Positions 45,746 to 54,240 of a stretch of 64,000 bases of DNA are shown here, one piece after another (within the stretch, counting starts at the first letter, position 1; every line of letters begins with the position of its first letter). The position numbers were made by a program, and so were the translations under genes. This stretch comes from Roseococcus suduntuyensis (GTDB lineage: Bacteria; Pseudomonadota; Alphaproteobacteria; Acetobacterales; Acetobacteraceae). Location: the NCBI RefSeq assembly GCF_014196305.1, contig NZ_JACIDJ010000005.1, forward strand, positions 244,540 to 308,539. The letters are read 5' to 3'. The notes beneath the pieces are model-generated. The model ran no database searches. It was not told where the DNA came from and worked only from the letters and a program-made list of their open reading frames with translations.

Positions 45746-46312
45746 TTGGCACTGATGGCGAAGGCGCGGGCCATGACCATGGCACAGGGCGCCTATGATT
45801 ATGTGAAGGCCCGCATCCATCTCGGCGCCAGCAACAAGATCCTGAACCCATCGGGATGGGTTGATGCAAACGGCCGACCCATCAACTCCCCCACCCAGAA
45901 TGTCGTAACCATGTGCGTGAACAGCTTGCGCAGCGAGTGGCTGGCCGCGACAGGGGCGCCCGAAACAACCGCCCTTCGTCGTCTGCTCGCGCGGGCGGAC
46001 ATGGCGGAGAAGGCCGGTTGCGGGAATTGCGGGGAGCAGGCCTCACTCGCCTTCGCCTGGTTGATGCGGCACCGGGCAACACCCTTGGAATTCATGACCA
46101 TCATCAATGGCGACCACGCATTTTGCGTGCTCAATCGCGACAGGACCACCAACCCGTCCGATCCCGATCAGTGGAACGATGCGTCGGTCTATATCGATCC
46201 CTGGCGGTCGCTGCTCAGCCCCGGGCGCGAGATGTCGCAACGGAACCGTATAAGCTGGATGCACCTCGGCACGGTGAAGTATTCCTTTCAATCGGTCGTG
46301 CGTCTGGAGTGA
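45746..46312 (+). CDS. Orphan protein with papain-like Cys-His-Asp motifs
   Basis: No family can be named with confidence. The 188-residue product carries three blocks in the order of a papain/transglutaminase-like fold: C95 in GCGNCGEQASLAFAWLM, H124 in INGDHAFCVLN, and D151 in VYIDPWRSLL. This spacing is typical of cysteine peptidases, glutamine deamidases and some secreted effectors or toxins. No signal peptide or membrane helix is seen. TTG 45746 is the likely start because AAGGAGG ends 8 bases before it; ATG 45755 is in frame. It is a single-gene unit with visibly lower G+C at third positions than its neighbours, suggesting later acquisition. Confidence 0.72.
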   Translation: MALMAKARAMTMAQGAYDYVKARIHLGASNKILNPSGWVDANGRPINSPTQNVVTMCVNSLRSEWLAATGAPETTALRRLLARADMAEKAGCGNCGEQASLAFAWLMRHRATPLEFMTIINGDHAFCVLNRDRTTNPSDPDQWNDASVYIDPWRSLLSPGREMSQRNRISWMHLGTVKYSFQSVVRLE

Positions 46313-46324
46313 GGCTCGCGGCCC

Positions 46325-48406
46325 TCAGGCCGCTTTCACATCGGTCAGGAATCGGCCCACCTCGGCGCGGGTCGAGGAGGCATGGCGCGCCAGTTCGCCC
46401 GCCGCCTCGTGCACCTGTTCTGCGGCGAGGCCCGTGGCGCGCGCCAGCTCGTTGATGGTGGCAATGCTGTCGCTGACCGAGCGGGTGCTCGTCGCCACCT
46501 CCTGCACATTGCCGCTGATGGCGCGCGTCGCCTGCTCCTGCCGCTCGACCGAGGAAGCGATGGCGGCGGTGATCTCGTTCACCTGGCCCACCGTCTCCGC
46601 GATGCCGCGGATGGCGCCCACCGCGTGCTGGGTCGAGCCCTGGATCTGGCCGATCTGGGCGCTGATCTCCTCCGTGGCGCGGGCGGTCTGCTCGGCCAGC
46701 GTCTTCACCTCGCCCGCCACCACGGCGAAGCCCTTGCCGGCATCCCCGGCGCGGGCGGCCTCAATGGTGGCGTTCAGCGCCAGCAGGTTGGTCTGGGAGG
46801 CGATCTGGCGGATCAGCGTCACCACCTCGGTGATGCGCGCCGCACCCGCGGCCAGGTCCTGCACCACCCCATCGGTGCGGCGGCTCTCGGCCACCGCCTG
46901 CTCGACCACGGAACGCGACTGGCTGATCTGGCGGGCGATCTCGGCAATGGAGCCGGCCAGATCCTCGGCGCCGGCGGCCACGGAATCGATGCCCGCCTGG
47001 CTGCTCTCCGCGGCACGGGCGATGGAGCCGGCCTGGGCCTCTCCCTGTTCCGCGGTGCCGGACATGGCGGCGGCATTGGCCTCCAGCTCCGTCGCGGCGG
47101 CGGCGAGGGCGGAGATCAACTCGCTCACCCGCGCCTCGAAGCTCGAGGTGGCGGCGCCGAGCGCCTCGGCCCGCGCGAGTCGCGTGGCCTGGTCCGCCTG
47201 CTGGGCCGCGGCCAGGCGCTCGCCCTCGATCAGGCCCTGCTTGAAGTTCTGCACGGCGCGGGCGATGGCGCCGATCTCGTTGCGGCGATCCTGGTCGGGG
47301 ATCTCGACGGTGAGGTCACGTCCGGCCAGCCGGTCCATCGCGGCGGTGGCGCGGGCCATGGGGCGCAGCACCAGGCGCTGCGTGGCCAGCAGCCCGCCGA
47401 CCGCGAACAGGCCGGCCAGGAGGATCAGCACCACCGAGATCGCCAGCGCCCGGCTGGCGGCGGCCCGGTTGGCATGGGCGCGTTCCACCATGGCGTCGAA
47501 GGCGGCGACCGGAACGCCGTTCAGCTGGGCCAGTGCCGCCACCTGCGGGTTGCGGAAGGCCGCCAGTTCGCCCTCCGGCCGCTCGCCCCGCAGCATCGGC
47601 GCCATCATGCGCGCGCGCGTCTCGGCCAACGCGCCTGCGGCCATCGGGGTCGCGGTGTTGATGGCGTCGCGCAGGGCGGCGGGCGCGGTGGCCACCGCCG
47701 CCTGCAGCCGCGCCCAGGCGGCGTCGGAGCGCCCCGCGGCACGCAGGGCGGCCTGCGCTTCCTCGGGCGTCCAGCCACGCCCCGCATTCATGGCGGAGGA
47801 CATGGCGAGCGTGACATCGCCGCTGGAACTGCGGACCTGCCAGCCATCGCGCCGCATGGAGATCAGCTGGTCCACGCGCGGGTCGCGCAGCATGGCCATG
47901 TCCTCGACGGCGTCGGTGATGGCCAGCAGGTCGTTGACCAGGGCGATGCTCACCTCCGCCCAGCGGCCCAGCAGGTCCTGCGGGCGGCCCTCGCGCGGCA
48001 GGCGCAGCGCGGCCTCGGCGGCGGTGCGAAGCCCGGCCACGGCGGAGGCGCCGCGTTCGAGCCGCGTGGCCTCCTCGGTCAGGCCCGACGCGCGCAGGGC
48101 CGCGATGGCGGCGGTCGTCGCGGCTTCGGTCTCGGCGCGGCGCGGGCGGATGCGGGTCATCTCTGGGTCGGGCGCGGGGCCGGAAAGAGAGGTCAGCGTC
48201 TCGCCACGCTCGATCCGCATGGCGGCGGCGGCGCGGAACAGCTCGCGACCTGCCTCGGCCATCTGGACGATGCGGCCGGCCTCGCCATGGCGGACCCAGG
48301 CGCGCAAGGCCTGGTCCGCGGCGAGTCCGATGGTCAGCAGCCCCAGAAGGCCGAGCACGCCCCCGAGAAGGGTGCGAATGGAAAGGCCTTCGAGCGTGCT
48401 CCGCAT
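46325..48406 (-). CDS. Methyl-accepting chemotaxis protein
   Basis: A 693-residue chemoreceptor. A first membrane helix lies at about 11-33 and a second at about 318-342, enclosing a large all-helical periplasmic domain that begins with an ERGETLTSL segment reminiscent of nitrate/nitrite-sensing (NIT) domains. A HAMP domain follows (about 342-395) and a signalling domain with the hairpin [20 protein letters not shown]. No C-terminal CheR/CheB tether pentapeptide is seen. It is the only receptor in the window and lies about 10 kb from the che operon it may serve. Confidence 0.93.
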   Translation of the reverse strand: MRSTLEGLSIRTLLGGVLGLLGLLTIGLAADQALRAWVRHGEAGRIVQMAEAGRELFRAAAAMRIERGETLTSLSGPAPDPEMTRIRPRRAETEAATTAAIAALRASGLTEEATRLERGASAVAGLRTAAEAALRLPREGRPQDLLGRWAEVSIALVNDLLAITDAVEDMAMLRDPRVDQLISMRRDGWQVRSSSGDVTLAMSSAMNAGRGWTPEEAQAALRAAGRSDAAWARLQAAVATAPAALRDAINTATPMAAGALAETRARMMAPMLRGERPEGELAAFRNPQVAALAQLNGVPVAAFDAMVERAHANRAAASRALAISVVLILLAGLFAVGGLLATQRLVLRPMARATAAMDRLAGRDLTVEIPDQDRRNEIGAIARAVQNFKQGLIEGERLAAAQQADQATRLARAEALGAATSSFEARVSELISALAAAATELEANAAAMSGTAEQGEAQAGSIARAAESSQAGIDSVAAGAEDLAGSIAEIARQISQSRSVVEQAVAESRRTDGVVQDLAAGAARITEVVTLIRQIASQTNLLALNATIEAARAGDAGKGFAVVAGEVKTLAEQTARATEEISAQIGQIQGSTQHAVGAIRGIAETVGQVNEITAAIASSVERQEQATRAISGNVQEVATSTRSVSDSIATINELARATGLAAEQVHEAAGELARHASSTRAEVGRFLTDVKAA

Positions 48407-48482
48407 GATTCCGTCATTCCCCTGCCTGTGGTGCGGGGGCTGTAGCGGAGGGCTGCTTACCTGCCCGTTAAGCGGACAAGCA

Positions 48483-48514
48483 AAAGGCCGCGCCCCGGGC
48501 GGGACGCGGCCTTT
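48483..48514 (-). terminator. Intrinsic terminator of the alpha/beta-hydrolase gene
   Basis: On the minus strand a 10-bp stem (AAAGGCCGCG/CGCGGCCTTT at 48483-48492/48505-48514) with a 12-base loop is followed by TTTTGCTT, 22 bases past the hydrolase stop. It separates that gene from the downstream chemoreceptor. Confidence 0.7.
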
Positions 48515-48535
48515 CAGGAGAGTCTGGGGTGGGCC

Positions 48536-49204
48536 TCAGTCGGCGGCGAGGGCCATCCGGCTGCGGTTCAGCACCGAGAGGACATGGTCCTCGGCCATGT
48601 CGGACAGCGTCTCCACCTGCGGCGGCGTGAAGACGTGGCCGGCGTCGCCGATGGTGCGGAAGTCGATGGCGACACCCTTCTGGGTGTTCAGCTTGTCCAC
48701 CAGCTTCTGCACGCTGTTCAGCGGAACCAGTTCATCTTCCTCGCCATGGATGATCATGCCCGAGCAGGGGCAGGGGGCGAGGAAGCCGAAGTCGTAGTGG
48801 CTGGCCGGCGCGCTGATGGAGACGAAGCCGCCCATTTCCGGCCGGCGCATCAGCAGCTGCATGCCGACATAGGCGCCGAAGGAATAGCCCGCGACCCAGA
48901 GCATGGAGGCGTTGGGGTTCACGGCCTGCAGGAAGTCCAGCGCCGCGGCCGCGTCGCTGATCTCGCCGATGCCGCCATCGTAGCGGCCCTGGGACTTGCC
49001 CACGCCACGGAAGTTGAAGCGCAGCACAGAGAAACCCATGGCCTGGAACCGACCATAGAGGCTGTGCACCACGCGGTTGTTCATGGTCCCGCCATGCAGC
49101 GGGTGGGGGTGGAGCAGGAGGGCGACGGGCGCGTTGGGCCGCTTCGCGTGGTGGTAGCGACCTTCGAGGCGGCCATCGGGCCCTGCGAACATGACTTCAG
49201 GCAT
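48536..49204 (-). CDS. Alpha/beta hydrolase, dienelactone-hydrolase/serine aminopeptidase-like
   Basis: A 222-residue single-domain alpha/beta hydrolase: oxyanion region LLLHPHPLHGGTMNN, RFNFRGVGKSQGRYDGGIGE, nucleophile Ser in VAGYSFGAYVGMQ, acid in GEEDELVPL, and His in GDAGHVFTPP. This is the widely conserved family often annotated as alpha/beta hydrolase of unknown substrate (KPN_01542-like). ATG 49204 begins MPEVMFAGPDG. An intrinsic terminator follows the stop. Confidence 0.88.
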   Translation of the reverse strand: MPEVMFAGPDGRLEGRYHHAKRPNAPVALLLHPHPLHGGTMNNRVVHSLYGRFQAMGFSVLRFNFRGVGKSQGRYDGGIGEISDAAAALDFLQAVNPNASMLWVAGYSFGAYVGMQLLMRRPEMGGFVSISAPASHYDFGFLAPCPCSGMIIHGEEDELVPLNSVQKLVDKLNTQKGVAIDFRTIGDAGHVFTPPQVETLSDMAEDHVLSVLNRSRMALAAD

Positions 49205-49688
49205 CGTGTCCTTGCGTCCATCTCTGTTTTGGGCGCGACGGAGACCGCCACACCGAGCGACGCCCGTCCTGGCGGCCAGGCGGCCTTGCGCCGCGCCGGC
49301 CCGGGATCTGGGCACACATTGCTTGGCTACGGCTGGTGCGTCCGGTTCTGGCCAGACTTCCGCAGCGTAACACCCTACATGCTCAAGCCAGGACTGTTTT
49401 TCAACGGCTTGAACCTATTGGCGAAGTTTCAAATCATCCGGGCGCCGTGCCACCGGATGGCGCGGCGTCGCGCACTATACGCAGCACGAACCTTGTTTCA
49501 TAACGGATTCACCATCTCCCGCGCATGGCTGACGTCCGTGCGGCGCATGGCAATCGTGGTTCAAGGTTTTGCAACACGGCGGCGTCCCAATATCGCATAA
49601 TGGGATGCCCCGATGGTGACGGAGCAACCGTAACCCGGGTTCGGGCTGGCCGCCTCGGTGGTCGGCCCCAAGTTAGAGGGGCAAGGCG
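49205..49688. other. 484-base divergent intergenic region upstream of iscR
   Basis: Distinctly less G+C-rich than its surroundings. It must hold promoters for the hydrolase gene (minus) and iscR (plus). A 19-bp near-palindrome lies at 49587-49605. A plus-strand open frame at 49379-49600 (73 codons, Arg-rich, no ribosome site) is probably not a gene. No repeat, RNA gene or IS end was recognised. Confidence 0.6.
49587..49605. promoter_or_regulatory. Candidate operator: near-perfect palindrome upstream of iscR
   Basis: Arms CCCAATAT and ATAATGGG match at 7 of 8 positions around a CGC centre. It starts 102 bases and ends 84 bases before the iscR ATG, within an AT-rich stretch that could include a -10 box (CATAAT). 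It might be an IscR or iron-responsive operator; it does not match the E. coli IscR consensus. Confidence 0.4.
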
Positions 49689-50186
49689 ATGCGCCTTTCC
49701 ACACGCGGCCGCTACGCCGTGATGGCGATGGTGGAACTCGCGGCGCGGCAGGATGCGATGCCACCGGCCGCGTCGGGTCGGCCCAGCCCGCCCGTCAGCC
49801 TCGCGGAAATCGCCGCGGCGCAGATGCTGTCGCTCGCTTACCTCGAACAGCTCTTCGGGCCTCTCCGCCGTGCGGGGCTGGTGGCTTCCGCGCGTGGCCC
49901 GGGCGGCGGATATCGCCTGGCCCGCCCGGCGCGCGAGATCGCCATCTCCGCCATCGTGGATGCGGTGGACGAGCCCATCCGCGCCACGCGCTGCGAAGAC
50001 GGCGCGCCTGGCTGCCTGGCAGGCAGGCGTTGCCTGACGCATGACCTCTGGGCCGAGCTGGGCGAGCAGATTCGCCTCTTCCTGGCCGGCGTGACGCTGG
50101 AGGATGTGGTGCGTGGCGAGGTGACCGGCCGCGCGCAGGAACCCGGCTGCGCCCTGGCCGCGCCCAAGGCCTGGACGGGCGCCTGA
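49689..50186 (+). CDS. iscR: Rrf2-family Fe-S regulator, IscR-like
   Basis: A 165-residue winged-helix repressor that senses Fe-S status. The N-terminus MRLSTRGRYAVMAMVELA and the HTH (ISLAEIAAAQ-type region, SLAYLEQLFGPLRRAGLV, GPGGGYRLAR) are typical of IscR. Cluster ligands are C102, C109 and C115 (C-x6-C-x5-C), one residue wider in the first gap than E. coli IscR (C-x5-C-x5-C). AGAGGGGCAAGG precedes the ATG. It heads the desulfurase/ferredoxin block and probably represses it. Confidence 0.92.
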   Translation: MRLSTRGRYAVMAMVELAARQDAMPPAASGRPSPPVSLAEIAAAQMLSLAYLEQLFGPLRRAGLVASARGPGGGYRLARPAREIAISAIVDAVDEPIRATRCEDGAPGCLAGRRCLTHDLWAELGEQIRLFLAGVTLEDVVRGEVTGRAQEPGCALAAPKAWTGA

Positions 50187-50208
50187 GCCCGCGGCACATC
50201 GCCGCCCC

Positions 50209-51294
50209 ATGACGCCGCTCGACCTCGACGCCAATGCCACCGAACCCCTGCGCCCCGAGGCGCGGGCAGCGGTGCTGCGCGCGCTGGACCTGGGCGGCAA
50301 TGCCTCCTCCGTTCATGGCGGCGGGCGGGCGGCGCGCGCCCTGATCGAGGCCGCGCGGGCCGAGGTGGCGCGTCGTGCGGGTGCCACCCCCGCGGAGGTC
50401 GTCTTCACCTCGGGCGGCACCGAGGCCAATGCGCTGGCGTTGCACGGCCTGGGCACCGGGCGCCGCCTGCTCGTGGGGGCCACCGAGCACGCGGCCATCC
50501 GCGCGGCCGCCCCGGCCGCCGAGACCATTCCGGTGAGGCATGACGGGACGCTCGACCTCGACGCGCTGGCCGCCCTGCTGGCCGACGGCCCGTCCGCCCT
50601 GGTCTGCGCCATGGCCGCCAACAACGAGACGGGGGTGCGCCACCCGCTGGAGGCCATCCGCGCCCTCTGCGCCGAACATGGCGCGCTGCTGCATGTGGAC
50701 GCGGTGCAGGCCGCGCGGGAGAACATCCCCCGCGCCGACAGCCTGGCCCTCTCGGCCCACAAGCTGGGTGGGCCGCCGGGGGCGGGGGCGCTGGTGCTGG
50801 CGCCTGGCCTGCAACTGTCCCCCTTGATCGCGGGTGGTGGGCAGGAGCGGGGGCGGCGCGGCGGCACCGAGGCGCTGCCCGCCATCGCCGGCTTCGGCGC
50901 GGCCATCGCCGCCCCCTATGACGCGGCGCGTATCGCGGCGCTGCGCGATGCCATCGAGGCGGGGCTGCGCGACATCGCGCCCGAGGCGATCATCGTCGGC
51001 CAGGGCGCGCCCCGCCTGCCCAATACCAGCCTCGTCATCCTGCCCGGCGCGCCGGCGGAGACGCAGGTCATCGCGCTCGACCTCGCGGGGGTGCGCGTCT
51101 CGGCGGGTGCCGCCTGTTCCTCGGGCAAGGTCGCGCGGTCGCATGTGCTGGAGGCGATGGGTTTCGGCGAGCTGGCCGGCTGCGGCATCCGCGTCTCGCT
51201 GCCCTGGAACGCGCCCGATGACGCGCCGGCGCGCTTCCTCGCCGCCTATGGCGGCGTCCTGGCCCGCCTGAGGCCCCGCCTCAGGCCAGGATGA
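50209..51294 (+). CDS. Class V aminotransferase, cysteine desulfurase family (short NifS-like)
   Basis: A 361-residue PLP enzyme that would take sulfur from Cys as persulfide. PLP Lys is in LALSAHKLGGPPGAG; the persulfide Cys is in SAGAACSSGKVARSHVL; FTSGGTEANALAL and GGGQERGRRGGTEALP complete the family set. It is shorter than the second desulfurase at 52013 and lies 22 bases after iscR. The convergent intradiol dioxygenase gene overlaps its last 14 bases. Which acceptor it serves is unknown. Confidence 0.9.
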   Translation: MTPLDLDANATEPLRPEARAAVLRALDLGGNASSVHGGGRAARALIEAARAEVARRAGATPAEVVFTSGGTEANALALHGLGTGRRLLVGATEHAAIRAAAPAAETIPVRHDGTLDLDALAALLADGPSALVCAMAANNETGVRHPLEAIRALCAEHGALLHVDAVQAARENIPRADSLALSAHKLGGPPGAGALVLAPGLQLSPLIAGGGQERGRRGGTEALPAIAGFGAAIAAPYDAARIAALRDAIEAGLRDIAPEAIIVGQGAPRLPNTSLVILPGAPAETQVIALDLAGVRVSAGAACSSGKVARSHVLEAMGFGELAGCGIRVSLPWNAPDDAPARFLAAYGGVLARLRPRLRPG

Positions 51295-51910
51295 TGTCGC
51301 GCTCCGCCAGCAGCGCGCCCGGCTCGATGCGGTCGGCGGGGATGGGACGCAGCAGCACTCTCTCCCGCGCGGTGGGCGACAGGCGGTTGAACAGCCCGTC
51401 GCGGGCATTGCCGGGTTCGCCCTCGACATAGAGCTGCGTGATCAGCGGCGGGCGCCCCGGCGCCTCCACCAGCACATGGATGTGCGGCGTTCGGCCGGGA
51501 TAGACGACGGGGCGGATGGTGCGGAAGGCGAAGCCGCCATCGGCCCCGGTCAGCAGCCGCCCGCGCCCCTGGAAGCCCCGGTCGCGCTGGGCGGTGCGGT
51601 CATTGGGGTGGCGGTAGATGCCGCGCGCGTCGCATTGCCAGATCTCGATCCGCGCGCCGGAAAGCGGTGTGCCGTCCACCGCCATCAGCCTGCCGCGCAG
51701 ATGCGCCACCTGTCCCTCGGCCCGCGCCGCCTCGCCGGTCACCTGCACCAGGTCGGCATCGGCATCGCCGGTCCAGTCCACGGGGTAGAAGGGGCCGCGC
51801 ATCTGCGCCGGGGTCGTGGCGGCGGCGCCGCCCTGCGCCACGGCGCATCCGGCCGGCAGCAGGAGGGGGAGGGCGGCGAGGTGGCGTCGGCCGATCAGCG
51901 AGGGCGTCAT
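51281..51910 (-). CDS. Exported intradiol ring-cleavage dioxygenase-like protein
   Basis: A 209-residue protein of the protocatechuate 3,4-/catechol 1,2-dioxygenase fold. All four Fe(III) ligands are visible: Y99 in ARGIYRHP, Y137 in RPVVYPGRT, and H143 and H145 in TPHIHVLVE. The N-terminus (LIGRRHLAALPLLLPAGC) has a twin Arg and a lipobox, so it is probably a periplasmic Tat-exported lipoprotein. Such exported forms are known in bacteria, but the substrate here is not known. It sits on the opposite strand between two cysteine desulfurase genes, with 102 bases to iscS. Confidence 0.88.
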   Translation of the reverse strand: MTPSLIGRRHLAALPLLLPAGCAVAQGGAAATTPAQMRGPFYPVDWTGDADADLVQVTGEAARAEGQVAHLRGRLMAVDGTPLSGARIEIWQCDARGIYRHPNDRTAQRDRGFQGRGRLLTGADGGFAFRTIRPVVYPGRTPHIHVLVEAPGRPPLITQLYVEGEPGNARDGLFNRLSPTARERVLLRPIPADRIEPGALLAERDIILA

Positions 51911-52012
51911 TCCCCTGCCTTCGCTTGTCGTCCGGCGGCAAGTCCAGTCTCGAAATGTGACCTTGCCCGACACGCTTGCGGGCGGGGCCGTGACGGCCCA
52001 ACTCTTTAGGCC

Positions 52013-53197
52013 ATGTCCGCTCCCCGCCCCATCTACCTCGACCATCACGCCACCACGCCGCTGGACCCCAGGGTGCTCGCCGCCATGCGCCCCTGGTGGG
52101 AGGAGAATTTCGCCAACCCCCACAGCGCCGAACACGCCATGGGCCGCGCCGCCGAGGCCGCGGTGCAGGAGGCCCGCGAACGGGTCGCCGAACTGCTGGG
52201 GGCGGACCCGCGCGAGATCATCCTGACCTCGGGCGCCACCGAGGCGAACAACCTCGCCATCAAGGGCGCCGCCCGGCAGGCGGGCCCAAGGGGCGGAGAA
52301 GGTGGTCCGCGGCGCATCATCACCCTCGCCACCGAGCACAAATGCGTCCTGGAATCCGTCCGCGACCTGGCGGCGGAGGGGTTCGAGCCGGTCATCCTGC
52401 CGGTGGGCGCCGATGGCGTGCTGGACCTCGACGCGCTGCGCCAGGCGCTGGCCGTGCCGACCCTGCTGGTCTCCGTCATGGCGGTGAACAACGAGACGGG
52501 TGTGATCCAGCCGCTCGCCGAGATCGGCGCGCTGGTGAAGGAACATGGCGCGCTCTTCCACACCGATGCGGCGCAGGCGGCCGGGCGTATCGGGCTCGAT
52601 GTGGAGGAGGTGAGGGCGGACCTGCTCTCCCTCTCCGGCCACAAGATCTACGGGCCCAAGGGCATCGGCGCGCTCTATGTGCGGCGGCGGCCCCGCGTCC
52701 GCCTCGCCCCCCTGTTCAGCGGGGGCGGGCAGGAGCGGGGGCTGCGTTCCGGCACCCTGCCTGCGCCGCTGGTGGTGGGGCTGGGCGAGGCCGCGCGCAT
52801 CGCCGGCGGCGAGGGGCTGCTCGATGCCGGGCGCATCGCGGGCCAGCGCGCCATCCTGCTGGAGGGGCTGCGCGCCGCCATCCCGGGCCTGCGCGTGAAC
52901 GCCGAGGCCGCGCCCCGCGTGGCCGGCAACCTGAACCTGACCTTTCCCGGCGTGACCGCCGCCGCCCTGCTGGGGGCGCTGCCGGACCTCATGCTCTCGA
53001 CGGGTTCGGCCTGTACCTCGGCCGAGATCAGCCCCTCCCATGTGCTGACCGCTATGGGCATCGGGGCCGAGGAGGCGGCGCGCACCTTGCGGATTGGGCT
53101 GGGGCGCTTTACCTCGCCGCAAGAGATGCAACAGGCGGCGGCGATGATCGGCGCGGCCTGGAAAAGCCTGTCCCAACACGAAGCCGCCGCGGAGTAG
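52013..53197 (+). CDS. iscS: Cysteine desulfurase IscS
   Basis: A 394-residue PLP enzyme supplying sulfur for Fe-S clusters and tRNA thiolation. YLDHHATTPLDPRV at the start, LTSGATEANNLAIKGAA, PLP Lys in LSGHKIYGPKGIGALYVR, and the persulfide Cys in LSTGSACTSAEISPSHVL on the long flexible loop of group I IscS/NifS. Ferredoxin begins 9 bases after the stop. There is no iscU or iscA in the block. Confidence 0.93.
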   Translation: MSAPRPIYLDHHATTPLDPRVLAAMRPWWEENFANPHSAEHAMGRAAEAAVQEARERVAELLGADPREIILTSGATEANNLAIKGAARQAGPRGGEGGPRRIITLATEHKCVLESVRDLAAEGFEPVILPVGADGVLDLDALRQALAVPTLLVSVMAVNNETGVIQPLAEIGALVKEHGALFHTDAAQAAGRIGLDVEEVRADLLSLSGHKIYGPKGIGALYVRRRPRVRLAPLFSGGGQERGLRSGTLPAPLVVGLGEAARIAGGEGLLDAGRIAGQRAILLEGLRAAIPGLRVNAEAAPRVAGNLNLTFPGVTAAALLGALPDLMLSTGSACTSAEISPSHVLTAMGIGAEEAARTLRIGLGRFTSPQEMQQAAAMIGAAWKSLSQHEAAAE

Positions 53198-53206
53198 CCT
53201 CGACCC

Positions 53207-53536
53207 ATGCCCAAGATGACCTTCATCGAGCGCGACGGTGCGCGACGCGAGGTCGAGGCCCCGCTGGGCCTGTCCGTGCTCGAAATCGCCCATCGCCATG
53301 GCGTGGACATCGAGGGCGCCTGCGAAGGCAGCCTCGCCTGCTCCACCTGCCACGTCATCGTGGATGGGACCTGGTTCACCCAGCTCGACAAGCCGACCGA
53401 GGATGAGGAGGACATGCTCGACCTCGCCTTCGACCTGCAGGAGACGAGCCGCCTGGGCTGCCAGATCATCATGACCGAGGCGCTGGACGGGTTGGTGGTG
53501 AAGCTGCCCTCCGGCAGCCGCAACGCGGGCGGCTGA
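53207..53536 (+). CDS. fdx: [2Fe-2S] ferredoxin, ISC type
   Basis: A 109-residue adrenodoxin-type ferredoxin. Cluster ligands are C39, C45, C48 and C85 (C-x5-C-x2-C ... C) in [14 protein letters not shown] and [10 protein letters not shown]. It would give electrons for cluster assembly with IscS. It sits between iscS and tenA with only one base before tenA. Confidence 0.94.
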   Translation: MPKMTFIERDGARREVEAPLGLSVLEIAHRHGVDIEGACEGSLACSTCHVIVDGTWFTQLDKPTEDEEDMLDLAFDLQETSRLGCQIIMTEALDGLVVKLPSGSRNAGG

Positions 53537-53537
53537 G

Positions 53538-54230
53538 ATGAGCGAGGCCCACCAGGAATTCGGCGCGCCGGGCGGGCTGTTCCGACGCCTGCGGGATGCC
53601 GCCGGCCGCGACTGGACGGGCTATACGTGGCACCCCTTCGTGCAGCGCGTCTCGGACGGCACGCTGCCGCTGCTGTCCTTCCGGCATTACCTCATCCAGG
53701 ACTACCTCTTCCTCATCCATTTCGCACGCGCCAAGGCGCTGGCGGTGGTCAAGGGCGAGAGCCTCGCGGCCATGCGCGAGAAGGCGGCCGCCGTGCTCGC
53801 CATCCTGGACGAGACCAAGCTGCACCTGAAGTATTGCGCCGAATGGGGCCTGTCCGAGGCCGAGGTCGTCAAGGTGCCCGAGACGGCCGAGACCGTCAGC
53901 TACACCCGCTGGGTGCTGGACCGGGGCCTGTCCGGCGACATCCTGGACCTGGAGATCGCGCTCGCGCCTTGCACCGTCGGATATGGCGAGGTGGCGCTGC
54001 GTATCCTGGCAGACCCGGCCCGGAAGGTGGAGGGCAACGCCTACCAGTCCTGGATCGATACCTATGCGGATGAGGGATACCAGGCCATGGCCCGCGCCGC
54101 CGCCGCCCGCATCGATGCCCTGGGCGAGAGCCATGGCGGCGAGGCCCGCTTCGCCCGCCTCTCCGCCGATTTCGCCGAGGCCGCGCGGCTGGAACAGCGC
54201 TTCTGGCAGCAGGGGCTCGACGCGGGATGA
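53538..54230 (+). CDS. tenA: TenA family aminopyrimidine aminohydrolase (thiaminase II)
   Basis: Salvages the pyrimidine of degraded thiamine or hydrolyses thiamine. The 230-residue all-helical protein shows [23 protein letters not shown] with the conserved Asp (D55), the nucleophile C145 in [11 protein letters not shown], and the C-terminal [16 protein letters not shown] helix containing the catalytic Glu region. Its place between fdx and mnmA is a sulfur-metabolism setting, but no thiamine gene is adjacent. Confidence 0.92.
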   Translation: MSEAHQEFGAPGGLFRRLRDAAGRDWTGYTWHPFVQRVSDGTLPLLSFRHYLIQDYLFLIHFARAKALAVVKGESLAAMREKAAAVLAILDETKLHLKYCAEWGLSEAEVVKVPETAETVSYTRWVLDRGLSGDILDLEIALAPCTVGYGEVALRILADPARKVEGNAYQSWIDTYADEGYQAMARAAAARIDALGESHGGEARFARLSADFAEAARLEQRFWQQGLDAG

Positions 54231-54240
54231 GGGCCAAGGG

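Noticed and set aside
49379..49600. 73-codon plus-strand ORF in the iscR upstream gap
   Set aside because: No ribosome site, Arg-rich composition, covers the candidate operator; coding seems unlikely, although the lower G+C makes it less certain to be chance.
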